From assembly GCA_021806345.1 (NCBI GenBank), contig JAJZXP010000247.1:1-19807 (forward strand): DNA of 19,807 nucleotides. Direction: 5' to 3'. Origin of the DNA: Thermoplasmata archaeon (lineage in GTDB: Archaea > Thermoplasmatota > Thermoplasmata > Thermoplasmatales > Thermoplasmataceae). The position numbers and the translations under genes were made by a program. The number at the start of each line of letters is the position of its first letter. Position 1 is the stretch's first letter. Shown in pieces: positions 7,103-15,086 of this stretch. The notes under the pieces were generated by a model. It made no database searches and was not told the origin of the DNA. It saw nothing but the letters and a program-made list of their open reading frames with translations.

Positions 7103-7663
7103 TTGAGAGCCATTGTCAGATCATCGGAGAAATTTGAAGTCAGGATCCTCAGGCCATCGGAATGGGAGGTCCTGAGGGAAAGCCTGGACATCAACATGAA
7201 AAGAATCTGTACATCACTCCTGGTAACAGGTATGAGATACGCAGAATTGCAGAGATTCCGGGAGAACCCAGACTGGCTGGATGGCAGATTCGTCTACCTT
7301 CCCCGGGGATCCATGATGAAGGTCAAGGCAAAGCAGAAGGAACGAGCGATAAGACTGAGTGATATCGGCAAGACTCTCATTTCTGATTTGTTCCAGGCTC
7401 CGCATCCATTGCCTGAACTTCCTGCATTCGACATGAAGCTGAGGAGGTTATCCAAAAGGATCCTTGAAGGTCCACCGGTTAACAACAAGACATTCAGGAA
7501 GACCTGGGAATCTTGGTTAGTGTTCTATTATCCGGACAAGTCATTGCAGATTGCACTGAGTCAGGGCCATACAACTGTGACGCAGTATGAGCACTATGTT
7601 AATATCCCATTTGAGGAATATGATCGTAAAGAAATGAGGAAATGGGTTGAGGGGTGGATTTGA
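7103..7663 (+). CDS. Minimal tyrosine recombinase (integrase catalytic domain)
   Basis: A 186-aa protein with the tyrosine-recombinase residues in order: R45 in TGMRYAELQRF, basic beta-hairpin residues (K73-K79), R132 in the box II segment (NNKTFRKTWESWLV), H156 in SQGHTTVTQYEHY, and the nucleophile tyrosine most probably Y165, with Y162 as alternative. The usual N-terminal core-binding domain is largely missing: only about 35 residues precede the catalytic region. The start is a TTG at 7103, since an in-frame stop lies at 7052 and no ATG occurs before residue 32. Family members cut and rejoin DNA at short attachment sites, so this gene probably integrates, resolves or excises the element. 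The next gene overlaps its end. Confidence 0.85.
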   Translation: MRAIVRSSEKFEVRILRPSEWEVLRESLDINMKRICTSLLVTGMRYAELQRFRENPDWLDGRFVYLPRGSMMKVKAKQKERAIRLSDIGKTLISDLFQAPHPLPELPAFDMKLRRLSKRILEGPPVNNKTFRKTWESWLVFYYPDKSLQIALSQGHTTVTQYEHYVNIPFEEYDRKEMRKWVEGWI

Positions 7664-8234
7664 ACTGAACAATCCTAATTTCCTGGAATGGTTGAAGAAT
7701 TCGTTAGTGACTTCAGGTCACTACATATATTCAACTCTTAATTCTAGAGCTTTTTTAGCACTTCTGACAATGGTTATTGCTTACCTGACAGCTTTAGCGC
7801 TCAAAAGAAGCATGGCATTTCAAGTATACGGGGAGTTGGAAGAGAAATTACAGAAATGGAGTTCAATTGGTGAGGTACCACAATCGCTCCAGGAACACGC
7901 TCAAGTTATTTTTGGTGCCACTTTGAAATCACCTACCGAAGAACGTATAGTTAATTATTTCGACTTCAAAATTTGTAATACTGGACCCGGGAGTGCCAAA
8001 GATATTCGTTGGAAACTTACTGGCGAGCCGAGAAAAGTGGCTATCGGAGAAGAAGGAAAAAGTATTGGAGGAAAGAGATCCATCATTAAAGAAGATACTT
8101 TGAAATTCCTACTTCCCCAAGGATGTCGAGTCGTTATCGGATATCTCGATCCAACTTTGATATATTCGATCACATTAACGAAACCAACCAGGATAAGAGA
8201 AAAGCGCTTATATGAGTGGGAGACAACCTCCTGA
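7647..8234 (+). CDS. Membrane-anchored protein of unknown function
   Basis: A 195-aa protein that overlaps the recombinase by 17 bp. The frame is closed at 7635 and there is no early ATG; TTG at 7647 has a GAGGA SD at 7636-7640 with 6-nt spacing, so it is the best start. Seen: a short N-terminal segment, one hydrophobic helix at about residues 34-52 (AFLALLTMVIAYLTALAL), a helical linker and a C-terminal soluble domain. The soluble domain contains a segment FDFKICNTGPGSAKDIRW, typical of beta-sandwich domains. A single-pass anchor with a C-terminal domain, probably cytoplasmic, is inferred. Its role next to an integrase is unknown. Confidence 0.65.
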   Translation: MRGGFELNNPNFLEWLKNSLVTSGHYIYSTLNSRAFLALLTMVIAYLTALALKRSMAFQVYGELEEKLQKWSSIGEVPQSLQEHAQVIFGATLKSPTEERIVNYFDFKICNTGPGSAKDIRWKLTGEPRKVAIGEEGKSIGGKRSIIKEDTLKFLLPQGCRVVIGYLDPTLIYSITLTKPTRIREKRLYEWETTS

Positions 8235-8290
8235 CGAATCCTTGTTCTTTAAATTTTGTTTGGTTTTGTAGGCTTATGACCAGAATCATG

Positions 8291-8301
8291 AGTATATAAA
8301 T
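8291..8301 (+). promoter_or_regulatory. Strong TATA box upstream of a hairpin
   Basis: AGTATATAAAT is the best TATA match in the gap. The start expected about 25 bp downstream falls at about 8320, exactly where the hairpin 8323-8352 begins. No long gene follows within 200 bp, so the transcript may be a small RNA or a long leader for the methyltransferase gene. Confidence 0.5.
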
Positions 8302-8318
8302 CACATGAGGAACAGCCC

Positions 8319-8446
8319 TTGAAACCTGACATTTCTTATGAATTGTCAGGTTGATTTTGCTAACCATACGCATCTGTCTAAGGGGAAATCTTTGTTGGAT
8401 ATTTTGATGCATGGAAACGCGTAGTTGAAAAACATGCACTGAAAAT
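8319..8446 (+). repeat. Left repeat unit flanking the mod-res module
   Basis: This unit begins TTGAAACCTGACA (8319-8331) and ends ACATGCACTGAAA (8432-8444). Both ends recur in the same order at 13359-13408 after the res gene, where the middle is shorter. The pair therefore brackets the restriction-modification genes in direct orientation. Confidence 0.55.
8323..8352 (+). repeat. Perfect 9-bp inverted repeat (hairpin)
   Basis: AACCTGACA (8323-8331) pairs with TGTCAGGTT (8344-8352). After one T-T mismatch, three more pairs extend the stem to a TTAT loop. A partial copy of the left arm with its flanks recurs after the res gene, at 13359-13370. Confidence 0.65.
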
Positions 8447-8526
8447 CTAAAATACATTCTATTGCTACAAATGAATATTCGAGACGAGTTAAAATAATAC
8501 GTATTGTGTCTATAATAATGAAGACA

Positions 8527-8533
8527 CTATAAT
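8527..8533 (+). promoter_or_regulatory. Probable TATA box of the mod-res operon
   Basis: TATAATTT-like sequence centred about 25 bp before the GTG start at 8554 suggests a leaderless mRNA. A second TATAATAAT (8511-8519) sits inside the GTGTCT/AGACAC inverted repeat, which could be an operator controlling the methyltransferase. Confidence 0.45.
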
Positions 8534-8553
8534 TTAGCAAAGAGTGTGAAATA

Positions 8554-10554
8554 GTGGAAAATAATGAAAATTTTGAAGAAGCAGTCATGGAGGAGAGAGT
8601 TAGGCTTGGAAACGAAAAGAAAAGGCAGAAGGATACTGCTAGGTTAGTCTGGGCTTCAAAGCCAAGAAAAGAACCTTCGGCCAAAGATCTGGCATTCCAA
8701 ACTGCTGAGATAGTTTATCCCAACAGGGCCACCGGACCACTTGCAAGCTTTCTTGGAAATGATAAGCCGGATATCTCGACTAAGCCTAACAGAATGATAT
8801 GGGGCGATAACTTACTTATAATGCAGGCACTGCTTTCTCAGGGTTATGAAGGCCAGATTGATTTGATTTACATTGATCCTCCTTTCAACACTGGAGAGAA
8901 TTTTAACTTCCCGAATGATGTGAGAATTGGAAACAAGGATTTTGAAAGAGAACTCCCAATAAGCGAACGACTTGCATACACAGATACTTGGGAGAGGGGC
9001 CTTGACTCGTTTTTAGATATGCTGTATCCAAGGTTACAACTTATGAAGAGGCTTCTTAGCAACGAAGGAGCAATTTATGTTCATTGCGACCAGAAGGCAT
9101 CCCATTACATCAAGATAATTATGGACGAGGTCTTCGGTAAAGACAATTTCAGGAACGAGATAATTGTCAGGAGAATACACAAAAATGTCAGGGAAAGAGA
9201 ACATGTGCCATCGCTTAACGTAGCTGTGGACTACATACTATTTTACTCTAAATCATCAGAACACTTGATTGACCCTGCTATCAAGGAGGCGAAGAAACCA
9301 GATAGGTGGCATTCGTTCGAGGCTTCAGGCATCAGAAATGGAATGGATTATGAACTTTTTGGTTATAAGCCGAACCAAGGAAATCATTGGCGCTGGACCA
9401 AAGAAAGAGCAGAATCAGCTATAGCCAATGGCATATTGAGATCTAATCCAAGTACAGGTAAACCTGAATATTTCATCCCCTCCTCTGACTTTGAGCTGAG
9501 GGATAGTTTGTGGGAGGACATTACTGCTTATTCTTTCACACAGGGATATCCGACAGAGAAAAAAGAGGATCTGTTGGAGCTTATTTTAAAATCATCTTCC
9601 AAAGTCAATAATCTTGTTGCAGATTTCTTCTGTGGGTCAGGCACAACAGCCGCAGTAGCAGAGCGATTAGGGCGTAAGTGGATAACCACAGATTTATCAA
9701 AAACAGCAATCCAGGTCACCAGGTCTCGCCTTGTGAACCAGAGAGTCGATCCTTTCGTAATCGAGAATCTTGGCAATTATCAACGCCAGCTCATCTACCT
9801 TCATGAGGTCAGGTTAAGGGAGATGTACAATATCATCCTGGGTCTGTATGGTGCAAGTCCGAGAGAGGATAAGCAGGGAGTGGGTATAAGCAACACAGAT
9901 AGTAATACTCTGGTTTATGTCTGTGAGCCTGATCGTCCCATGACGGCGAGAAAGGCCCTGGAACTTTCCAAGGATGCTTTGGCACTTGATGGACGTGGTT
10001 ACAAGAACATTGTACTCCTTGCGTGGGACTACGATTATAATTACGATGAAGACCTCAAGAAGTTGAGATCCACGGTGAACGCAAAGATTGAGTCAAAAAT
10101 AATTCCTTCAGACGTGCATAAATACCTCAGAAGCACAAAAGTTGGCGATCCCTCCCTCTCAGACAAGATAACTTTTTACCAGAAACCCTATCTGAAGGTC
10201 TCTGAACCTGAGATAATTGATCTGTCAGGAGATGAAGCTGTAATTAAAATATCAATTGAGCAGTATGTTGTGATGGATAACCCCATAAAGGATGAGGATA
10301 AAAGAAAAGAGGCGGAGGAGCTTCTCAAACAGAACTATGCCTACCTCATTGATTTCTGGGCTGTGGATTGGGATTATGACTCTTCGACATTCAAAAGCAC
10401 GTGGCAGGCTATTAGGAATCGTAAGTCAACGGATCCAGTGATTACAATTGCCGATTTCAAAGCCAAAAGAGGCAGAGAATACAACATCGCCGTAAGGGTT
10501 GTGGACGTGTTCGGCAACGATGCTTCCGCATCGAAGAAGATTGATTTGAGGTAA
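8554..10554 (+). CDS. mod: Type III-like restriction-modification DNA methyltransferase (Mod)
   Basis: A 666-aa site-specific DNA methyltransferase of the beta class, which most often makes N6-methyladenine. The catalytic motif IV, DPPF, lies at residues 108-111 (LIYIDPPFNTG), and the AdoMet-binding motif I, DFFCGSGTT, at about 357-365; this order, motif IV first, defines the class. The stretch between holds the target-recognition region, and about 270 residues follow motif I, an extension common in Mod proteins paired with a Res helicase. The start is GTG at 8554, about 25 bp after a TATA-like box. An internal ATG at codon 12 is an alternative. The Res gene follows after 4 bp, so the two form one operon and should methylate and restrict the same unmethylated site. 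The recognition sequence cannot be read from the protein. Confidence 0.92.
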   Translation: MENNENFEEAVMEERVRLGNEKKRQKDTARLVWASKPRKEPSAKDLAFQTAEIVYPNRATGPLASFLGNDKPDISTKPNRMIWGDNLLIMQALLSQGYEGQIDLIYIDPPFNTGENFNFPNDVRIGNKDFERELPISERLAYTDTWERGLDSFLDMLYPRLQLMKRLLSNEGAIYVHCDQKASHYIKIIMDEVFGKDNFRNEIIVRRIHKNVREREHVPSLNVAVDYILFYSKSSEHLIDPAIKEAKKPDRWHSFEASGIRNGMDYELFGYKPNQGNHWRWTKERAESAIANGILRSNPSTGKPEYFIPSSDFELRDSLWEDITAYSFTQGYPTEKKEDLLELILKSSSKVNNLVADFFCGSGTTAAVAERLGRKWITTDLSKTAIQVTRSRLVNQRVDPFVIENLGNYQRQLIYLHEVRLREMYNIILGLYGASPREDKQGVGISNTDSNTLVYVCEPDRPMTARKALELSKDALALDGRGYKNIVLLAWDYDYNYDEDLKKLRSTVNAKIESKIIPSDVHKYLRSTKVGDPSLSDKITFYQKPYLKVSEPEIIDLSGDEAVIKISIEQYVVMDNPIKDEDKRKEAEELLKQNYAYLIDFWAVDWDYDSSTFKSTWQAIRNRKSTDPVITIADFKAKRGREYNIAVRVVDVFGNDASASKKIDLR

Positions 10555-10558
10555 TTTT

Positions 10559-13348
10559 ATGCCCCGGAAAACTCAGGACAAAGAATACTTTGCAAAACAT
10601 CCACTGGCACAGAGAATAATGAAAGAAGTTGAAACCTGGTCCCACAACAATTATGCCTCACAGAACGGAAAAGATATAACGCCTGTCACGAGGGAACTTT
10701 TGGAGTACTGGTTCAACACTGAGATTCACGAAGAATTCAGATTTCATCTTTCTCAGAGGAGAGCCATAGAAGCAATAGTTTATTGTTACGAAATACTTGG
10801 TGCTCCTACCCCCGGAGAACTTTTTGACCTGTTTGACGATAAAGAGCTTGGGGGGGAAGGCCTCGAAAAGGAGCTGGAAAAGATGACTTTTCCCAGATTT
10901 GCCATTAAGATGGCGACGGGTACAGGGAAGACTTGGGTCATTAATGCCCTGATTGTTTGGCAATACTTCAACAAACTGAAACATGATGATGGAAGATTTT
11001 CCCAGTATTTCCTTATTGTAGCTCCTGGAAACATTGTTTACGAGCGCCTCCTTGACAGTTTTCTTGGTAAGGTGAAGAATGGAAAGAGAGACAAACTGAG
11101 TTCTGACCTGGAAAACGATCTATTCATTCCAGAATCATGGAGACCGGAATTTGACTTGAGAATATACACTAAGGACGATATCACTGGGAATACGCTTTCA
11201 ACTGAGTCGCCATTCATAATGATTACAAACTGGCACCAGCTCATATATTCCTCAAACAGGGAAAAGACGATCTCTGAAGATTTGGGTATTGAATTCACAG
11301 AGGACAGTGATTTATACAGAGTCCAGAATTTCTATGATTTCCTTACCGCAAATGATTCTCTCTTTGTGATAAATGATGAAGCTCACCACCTGCATAATGC
11401 ATCGGACAAAGAACTAAAACGATGGCAGGAGGCAGTTGAGAGGCTATACATGAACATCAAGGGGAAACAAGGTACTAGTTTTGTTCAGTATGATTTCACA
11501 GCAACACCTTACGCGATTAGTGGCAAGAAGAAAGAGTGGATGAAGCACGTCATCTATGACTATGGGCTCGTTGAAGCCATGAACGACATGCTGGTGAAGC
11601 AGATTTTCATTGAGAAAAGTTCCTATCTTTCAGAAAAGATTGAAAAATTGTCAGAAAACGAGAGATTTACAGTTACAGCACACAAAGATGAAGCACATAG
11701 AATTCTGGCCTTGAGCGACGTTCAGAAACATATGTTGCAGGTGGGCTACGAGAAACTGCAACAACTGGAAGACGATTTCAAGAGACTCAACATCCACAAG
11801 AAACCCCTCATGTTCATTGTTGCAGGGGACAATGATGAGGCGGAGGAATTATCTGCCTACATGAGACAAAGGATGGATGATAAAGAAGAATCACAGGTAC
11901 TTACAATACACAGTGACAAGAAAGACAGATTGCCGGAAGATGTGTACAGGGAGCTCAAGGAAAGAGTCTTTGCTAGCGACTCTTATGAAAGCCATGTCAG
12001 GGCAATTGTCAGCGTGATGATGTTAAAGGAAGGGTTTGACGTAAGAAATGTAAGCGTGCTTGTTGTACTCAGGCCTTCAGAATCTGATCTGCTCACAGAA
12101 CAGATCATAGGAAGAGGAATCAGACTCATGTTCACAGAAGATGAATACATAGAGCCAAAACTAGAGAACATGAAACGTCTCAGGAGAAATGAACCCCTCA
12201 TCAACTCGTATGATTTCCTGTTCATCGTCGAACATCCAAAATACAATCAAATTTATACTGACCTTAAAAATGCCGGTGCGCTTCTTTCGACAGGGGAGTC
12301 AAGAAGCATAGCGCTTGACTCCAAGCGAATCTTGGTGAATATAGATGAAAGCAGGAACCCAGAGTTTGACATGTATTGGCCCGGGTCATATCGAGATACC
12401 GTTCAGGAAAACGTAGATTTCTCATATTTCAACTTTGATGAACTCCAACGCAGCCCTGTATCGTTTGAGCAACTTGAATCTAAATCAATAATAATAACTG
12501 ACTTCCACCCGCAGACTAAATTCATGCAAGACTGGAATATGGAGGAAAAAGATTTCAGTTACACCGGTTTCCTGAGGAACGCAACGCTGGAAATTATAGG
12601 GGGCAGCAGGAACATGAACTGGCTCACAAGATACTTTGATGAAATAGCCAGAATAACCGATGAATATGTTTCCAGTGTCTTGTTTGGGAGGAATATTGAC
12701 TTCAACCTCCAGACTAACGTTATTAAACTTGCCAATTTCCAGCTTCTTGAGTTCATAGTCACCAATCTGAGAAAAGGGATAACCCGCTTCATATCGAATA
12801 AGAAGGCAGTAAGTTCAACGTTGGTTGACTGGGTATCACTCTCAACATATCGCGAACTAAGAGTTACAATGGAAAGATCGCTTGCAACAAGAAAATGCAT
12901 CTACCCGTATCTTGATTTTGGGCCAAGAGGTGGCTTGGAAAGAAGATTCGCTGAAAATGTGCTCGAGAAAGATTCGGGAGTGGTTGCGTATGTAAAACTT
13001 GATCAATATGCCCACAGGTTCTCTATCTCATATCTGGACAACAAAGGGTTCATCAGCAAGTACTATCCGGATTTCTTGGTAAAGACAAGGGATTCAATGT
13101 TTATAGTTGAGACCAAGTCTGAGAAGGATGCGTACAACGATCTGGACGTTAAGGCTAAGATGATTGCCGCCCAACAGTTCTGCAGGAGTGTATCTAATGC
13201 GAATAACCATCCCAAATATCAACCTAAAAACTGGAGATACATCCTTTTGCCAGAAAATATTGCTGATGAGTTTGAGTGGCACAGCTTCAAGTCTATAGCG
13301 GAACATGCTGAATCATTCATGTCCAATCTGCTATGGTCAGTCAAGTGA
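10559..13348 (+). CDS. res: Type III-like restriction enzyme (Res), helicase-nuclease
   Basis: A 929-aa superfamily 2 helicase fused to a nuclease. Motif I MATGTGKT is at residues 118-125, the DEAH box (VINDEAHHLHN) at about 270, a TATP motif (YDFTATPYAISG) at about 311, and motif VI, EQIIGRGIRL, at about 512. The C-terminus has a PD-(D/E)XK nuclease core: YYPDFLV at about 833-839 followed by the ETK triad in FIVETKSEKD. The Res subunit uses ATP to move along or signal on DNA and cleaves when two unmethylated sites are present; it needs Mod for site recognition. GAGGT (10548-10552) is the SD. All motifs look intact, so the system is probably active. Confidence 0.92.
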   Translation: MPRKTQDKEYFAKHPLAQRIMKEVETWSHNNYASQNGKDITPVTRELLEYWFNTEIHEEFRFHLSQRRAIEAIVYCYEILGAPTPGELFDLFDDKELGGEGLEKELEKMTFPRFAIKMATGTGKTWVINALIVWQYFNKLKHDDGRFSQYFLIVAPGNIVYERLLDSFLGKVKNGKRDKLSSDLENDLFIPESWRPEFDLRIYTKDDITGNTLSTESPFIMITNWHQLIYSSNREKTISEDLGIEFTEDSDLYRVQNFYDFLTANDSLFVINDEAHHLHNASDKELKRWQEAVERLYMNIKGKQGTSFVQYDFTATPYAISGKKKEWMKHVIYDYGLVEAMNDMLVKQIFIEKSSYLSEKIEKLSENERFTVTAHKDEAHRILALSDVQKHMLQVGYEKLQQLEDDFKRLNIHKKPLMFIVAGDNDEAEELSAYMRQRMDDKEESQVLTIHSDKKDRLPEDVYRELKERVFASDSYESHVRAIVSVMMLKEGFDVRNVSVLVVLRPSESDLLTEQIIGRGIRLMFTEDEYIEPKLENMKRLRRNEPLINSYDFLFIVEHPKYNQIYTDLKNAGALLSTGESRSIALDSKRILVNIDESRNPEFDMYWPGSYRDTVQENVDFSYFNFDELQRSPVSFEQLESKSIIITDFHPQTKFMQDWNMEEKDFSYTGFLRNATLEIIGGSRNMNWLTRYFDEIARITDEYVSSVLFGRNIDFNLQTNVIKLANFQLLEFIVTNLRKGITRFISNKKAVSSTLVDWVSLSTYRELRVTMERSLATRKCIYPYLDFGPRGGLERRFAENVLEKDSGVVAYVKLDQYAHRFSISYLDNKGFISKYYPDFLVKTRDSMFIVETKSEKDAYNDLDVKAKMIAAQQFCRSVSNANNHPKYQPKNWRYILLPENIADEFEWHSFKSIAEHAESFMSNLLWSVK

Positions 13349-13358
13349 TGCAAGTACA

Positions 13359-13409
13359 TTGAACCTGACACATTTCTCGTTGTGAACGACAATTGACATG
13401 CACTGAAAT
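13359..13409 (+). repeat. Right repeat unit flanking the mod-res module
   Basis: TTGAACCTGACA (13359-13370) and ACATGCACTGAAA (13396-13408) repeat the two ends of the left unit at 8319-8446. The spacing between the ends is 34 bp here, against 109 bp on the left, so this looks like a shortened, diverged copy lacking most of the hairpin. Confidence 0.55.
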
Positions 13410-13646
13410 TATTGGTATTTTTAGTGAGGCGATTATGATAACCGAATACCATAGGCCTACGATGGTTTATGGCCCTGAGAAAGAGAATAAGTGGGGCTGT
13501 GGGTATTGGTGGAGGATTCTTTAATCTTTCACTATGTTCTTATATTAAGAAACTTGGCACATGCCCCTTAGTATCCCTCGTCGCAAAATGGATCCTCTAA
13601 TATCTCACTCTCATCTGACATTGCAGTTTCTCACCAAAGGTACCCC
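13410..13646. other. Intergenic region after res
   Basis: No convincing gene. A T-rich stretch (TTGGTATTTTTAG, 13413-13423) could stop res transcription. One 29-codon ORF (13435-13524, MITEYHRPTM...WWRIL) has no SD or clear promoter and may be chance or a remnant. Nothing else is recognised. Confidence 0.4.
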
Positions 13647-13895
13647 TTATCGTATTAAGTATGGTTCTCGACCGTACTCTCTGTTAATCCATCTCGAAAG
13701 CGCAGCTTCCATATCTCCTGCTCTCTCATCTGAACCTATAGTTCCGTGTAGCTCTTCTTTGACTAGTGCCTTGAATGGAAGTGAGTCCTTCAATTCGTAA
13801 ACGTAAACAAATCCCAGTTCATCCCCTCCAAAGCTTATCAAGAGGTCTTTCTCATCCTTCCTGCCTTTTATTAGAAAATAAGACTTCCTTATCAT
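13647..13895 (-). CDS. Unknown 82-aa protein
   Basis: A minus-strand ORF with ATG at 13895. A TATA-like TATTAATA lies about 26 bp upstream (near 13918-13925), so it fits the leaderless pattern of the neighbouring genes. This is the main reason to prefer it to the overlapping plus-strand frame. The protein has a basic N-terminus, several short hydrophobic strands (SYFLIK, DLLISFGG, GFVYVYEL) and an acidic middle, ending in a basic helix. It may be a small beta-rich domain. No family is recognised, and no clear partner is near, the closest gene being the divergent DndC-like gene. Confidence 0.5.
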   Translation of the reverse strand: MIRKSYFLIKGRKDEKDLLISFGGDELGFVYVYELKDSLPFKALVKEELHGTIGSDERAGDMEAALSRWINREYGREPYLIR

Positions 13896-14043
13896 GGAAA
13901 AACATACTCAATTATAGATATTAATATATCTTTACGAATTTCAAGAGGACTTTTTTCGGCATAGTTCATCTCTACAGTGGCATCTCCAGGACCCACTCAA
14001 AGCTACAAAACTAATTAATAAGGAAAATTTATATAACACTCCT

Positions 14044-15060
14044 ATGGAGGTTTTCAACGAAGTTAGTGAAAACAGGCTTCTTGATCTACCTCGCCTTATT
14101 CCAGGGCATTTTGTAGTGAAATTTGCAAAGAGTGTTGATATTCTTGAAAAGTTGTACCAAAAAAACAAGAAGTGGATAGTCACTTATTCCGGCGGTAAGG
14201 ACAGTACGGTTTTAGTAGTTCTGGCCCTTTACATGAGGGAACTCTACAAAGACATAGACTTAAGTGTCACTTATTCAGACACTATGATGGAAATTCCCGG
14301 CATGGCTAATGTCGCAAATAATTTCTTGATAGCTTTGGAGAAAAAGTATGAGTCAACAATAAGAATTGTGAAACCAGAAGTTGAGGATACTTACTGGGTG
14401 AGGATGATTGGCAGAGGATACCCGCCTCCAGGCCCACGGTTCAGATGGTGTACCCCTAAAATGAAAATAAAACCATCCAGAAAACTTCACAACGATGAGG
14501 GACTATTCATAACCGGCTTAAGGATGGGTGAGAGCCAACAGAGGGACATAAGGCTCAAAAGTTCTTGTCTCAACGGTGATGCTAACGAATGTGGAAGCGA
14601 CGTATGGGTCAACCAGAAGGGAATTGATGTTGCAGCCCCAATAATTCATTGGGATACTTTTGATGTTTGGCAGTTCCTTATGATAACCGCTGTAAAAGTT
14701 GTTCCAGAAGTGCAGTATGTTGTAAATCTATATGGTAATACTTCTATGAGATTTGGTTGCTGGATGTGTACAGTTGTTATGAAAGATAAGACAATGATGG
14801 CACTGGCAAGATCTGGAGATTCTAAAATTCAAAGACTACTTGAGTTTAGGGAATGGATCGTAACTGAAAGCAAGAAGCCAGAAAACAGGTACTTTAGGAA
14901 AGACGGTAGAAAAGGAAGGCTCAAAGATGAGTTTAGGTCGTTGATCCTCACGCGCATCTCAGATTTGGAGGCGAAAACAGGATTAAGTCTGATCTCGCAA
15001 GACGAAAAAAAAGAATGTAAAAAGTTGCTCTCTTCCAAGAAGTATGCTGAATACACTTAA
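14044..15060 (+). CDS. dndC: DndC-like sulfurtransferase (PAPS-reductase / PP-loop family)
   Basis: A 338-aa member of the PAPS-reductase/ATP-pyrophosphatase family, close to DndC. Seen: the PP-loop SGGKDST at 49-55; the DndC-type block GRGYPPPGPRFRWCT at 123-137 with C136; a GLRMGESQQRD segment at 158-168; and RFGCWMCTVVMKDK at 236-249 with C239 and C242. C175 and C183 could complete an iron-sulfur site. DndC activates and transfers sulfur in DNA phosphorothioation and is an iron-sulfur ATP-pyrophosphatase in that system. It is shorter than typical bacterial DndC proteins. No dndA, dndD, dndE or ssp gene is visible in the window, so it is an orphan or belongs to another system. The ATG at 14044 has an A/T-rich TATA-like stretch (14011-14020) at a leaderless distance; a stronger one (14028-14036) lies too close. 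The stop shares TTAA with the convergent gene. Confidence 0.82.
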   Translation: MEVFNEVSENRLLDLPRLIPGHFVVKFAKSVDILEKLYQKNKKWIVTYSGGKDSTVLVVLALYMRELYKDIDLSVTYSDTMMEIPGMANVANNFLIALEKKYESTIRIVKPEVEDTYWVRMIGRGYPPPGPRFRWCTPKMKIKPSRKLHNDEGLFITGLRMGESQQRDIRLKSSCLNGDANECGSDVWVNQKGIDVAAPIIHWDTFDVWQFLMITAVKVVPEVQYVVNLYGNTSMRFGCWMCTVVMKDKTMMALARSGDSKIQRLLEFREWIVTESKKPENRYFRKDGRKGRLKDEFRSLILTRISDLEAKTGLSLISQDEKKECKKLLSSKKYAEYT

Positions 15061-15086
15061 CTTTCGTTTTGTTTTCCTTCTGAAGT
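15001..15086. terminator. Bidirectional T-rich termination zone between convergent genes
   Basis: After the DndC-like stop the plus strand is T-rich (TTTCGTTTTGTTTTCC, 15062-15077). On the minus strand, the A-run at 15005-15012 reads as T8 about 45 nt beyond the GHKL gene stop. Both convergent transcripts therefore meet a U-tract soon after their stop codons. Confidence 0.4.

Larger units (their letters stand above)
8235..8553. other. Intergenic region with promoter, hairpin and operator-like palindromes
   Basis: This 319-bp gap holds no confident gene. In order: a T-rich stretch after the previous stop (8243-8268); a strong TATA box (AGTATATAAAT, 8291-8301); a hairpin at 8323-8352; a short ORF 8338-8424 (28 codons, MNCQVDFANH start) of doubtful reality; the repeat ACATGCACTGAAA at 8432-8444; a perfect palindrome AATACGTATT at 8496-8505; and GTGTCT...AGACAC at 8506-8527 around a TATA-like box in front of the methyltransferase. 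A small RNA or leader starting at the hairpin is possible. Confidence 0.5.

Noticed and set aside
8346..8684. Minus-strand ORF of 112 codons over the mod start
   Set aside because: It overlaps the mod promoter and N-terminus; hydrophobic composition arises from the AT-rich complement.
13561..13800. Plus-strand ORF of 79 codons
   Set aside because: Ser/Pro/Leu-rich shadow of the minus-strand 82-aa gene, which has a promoter.
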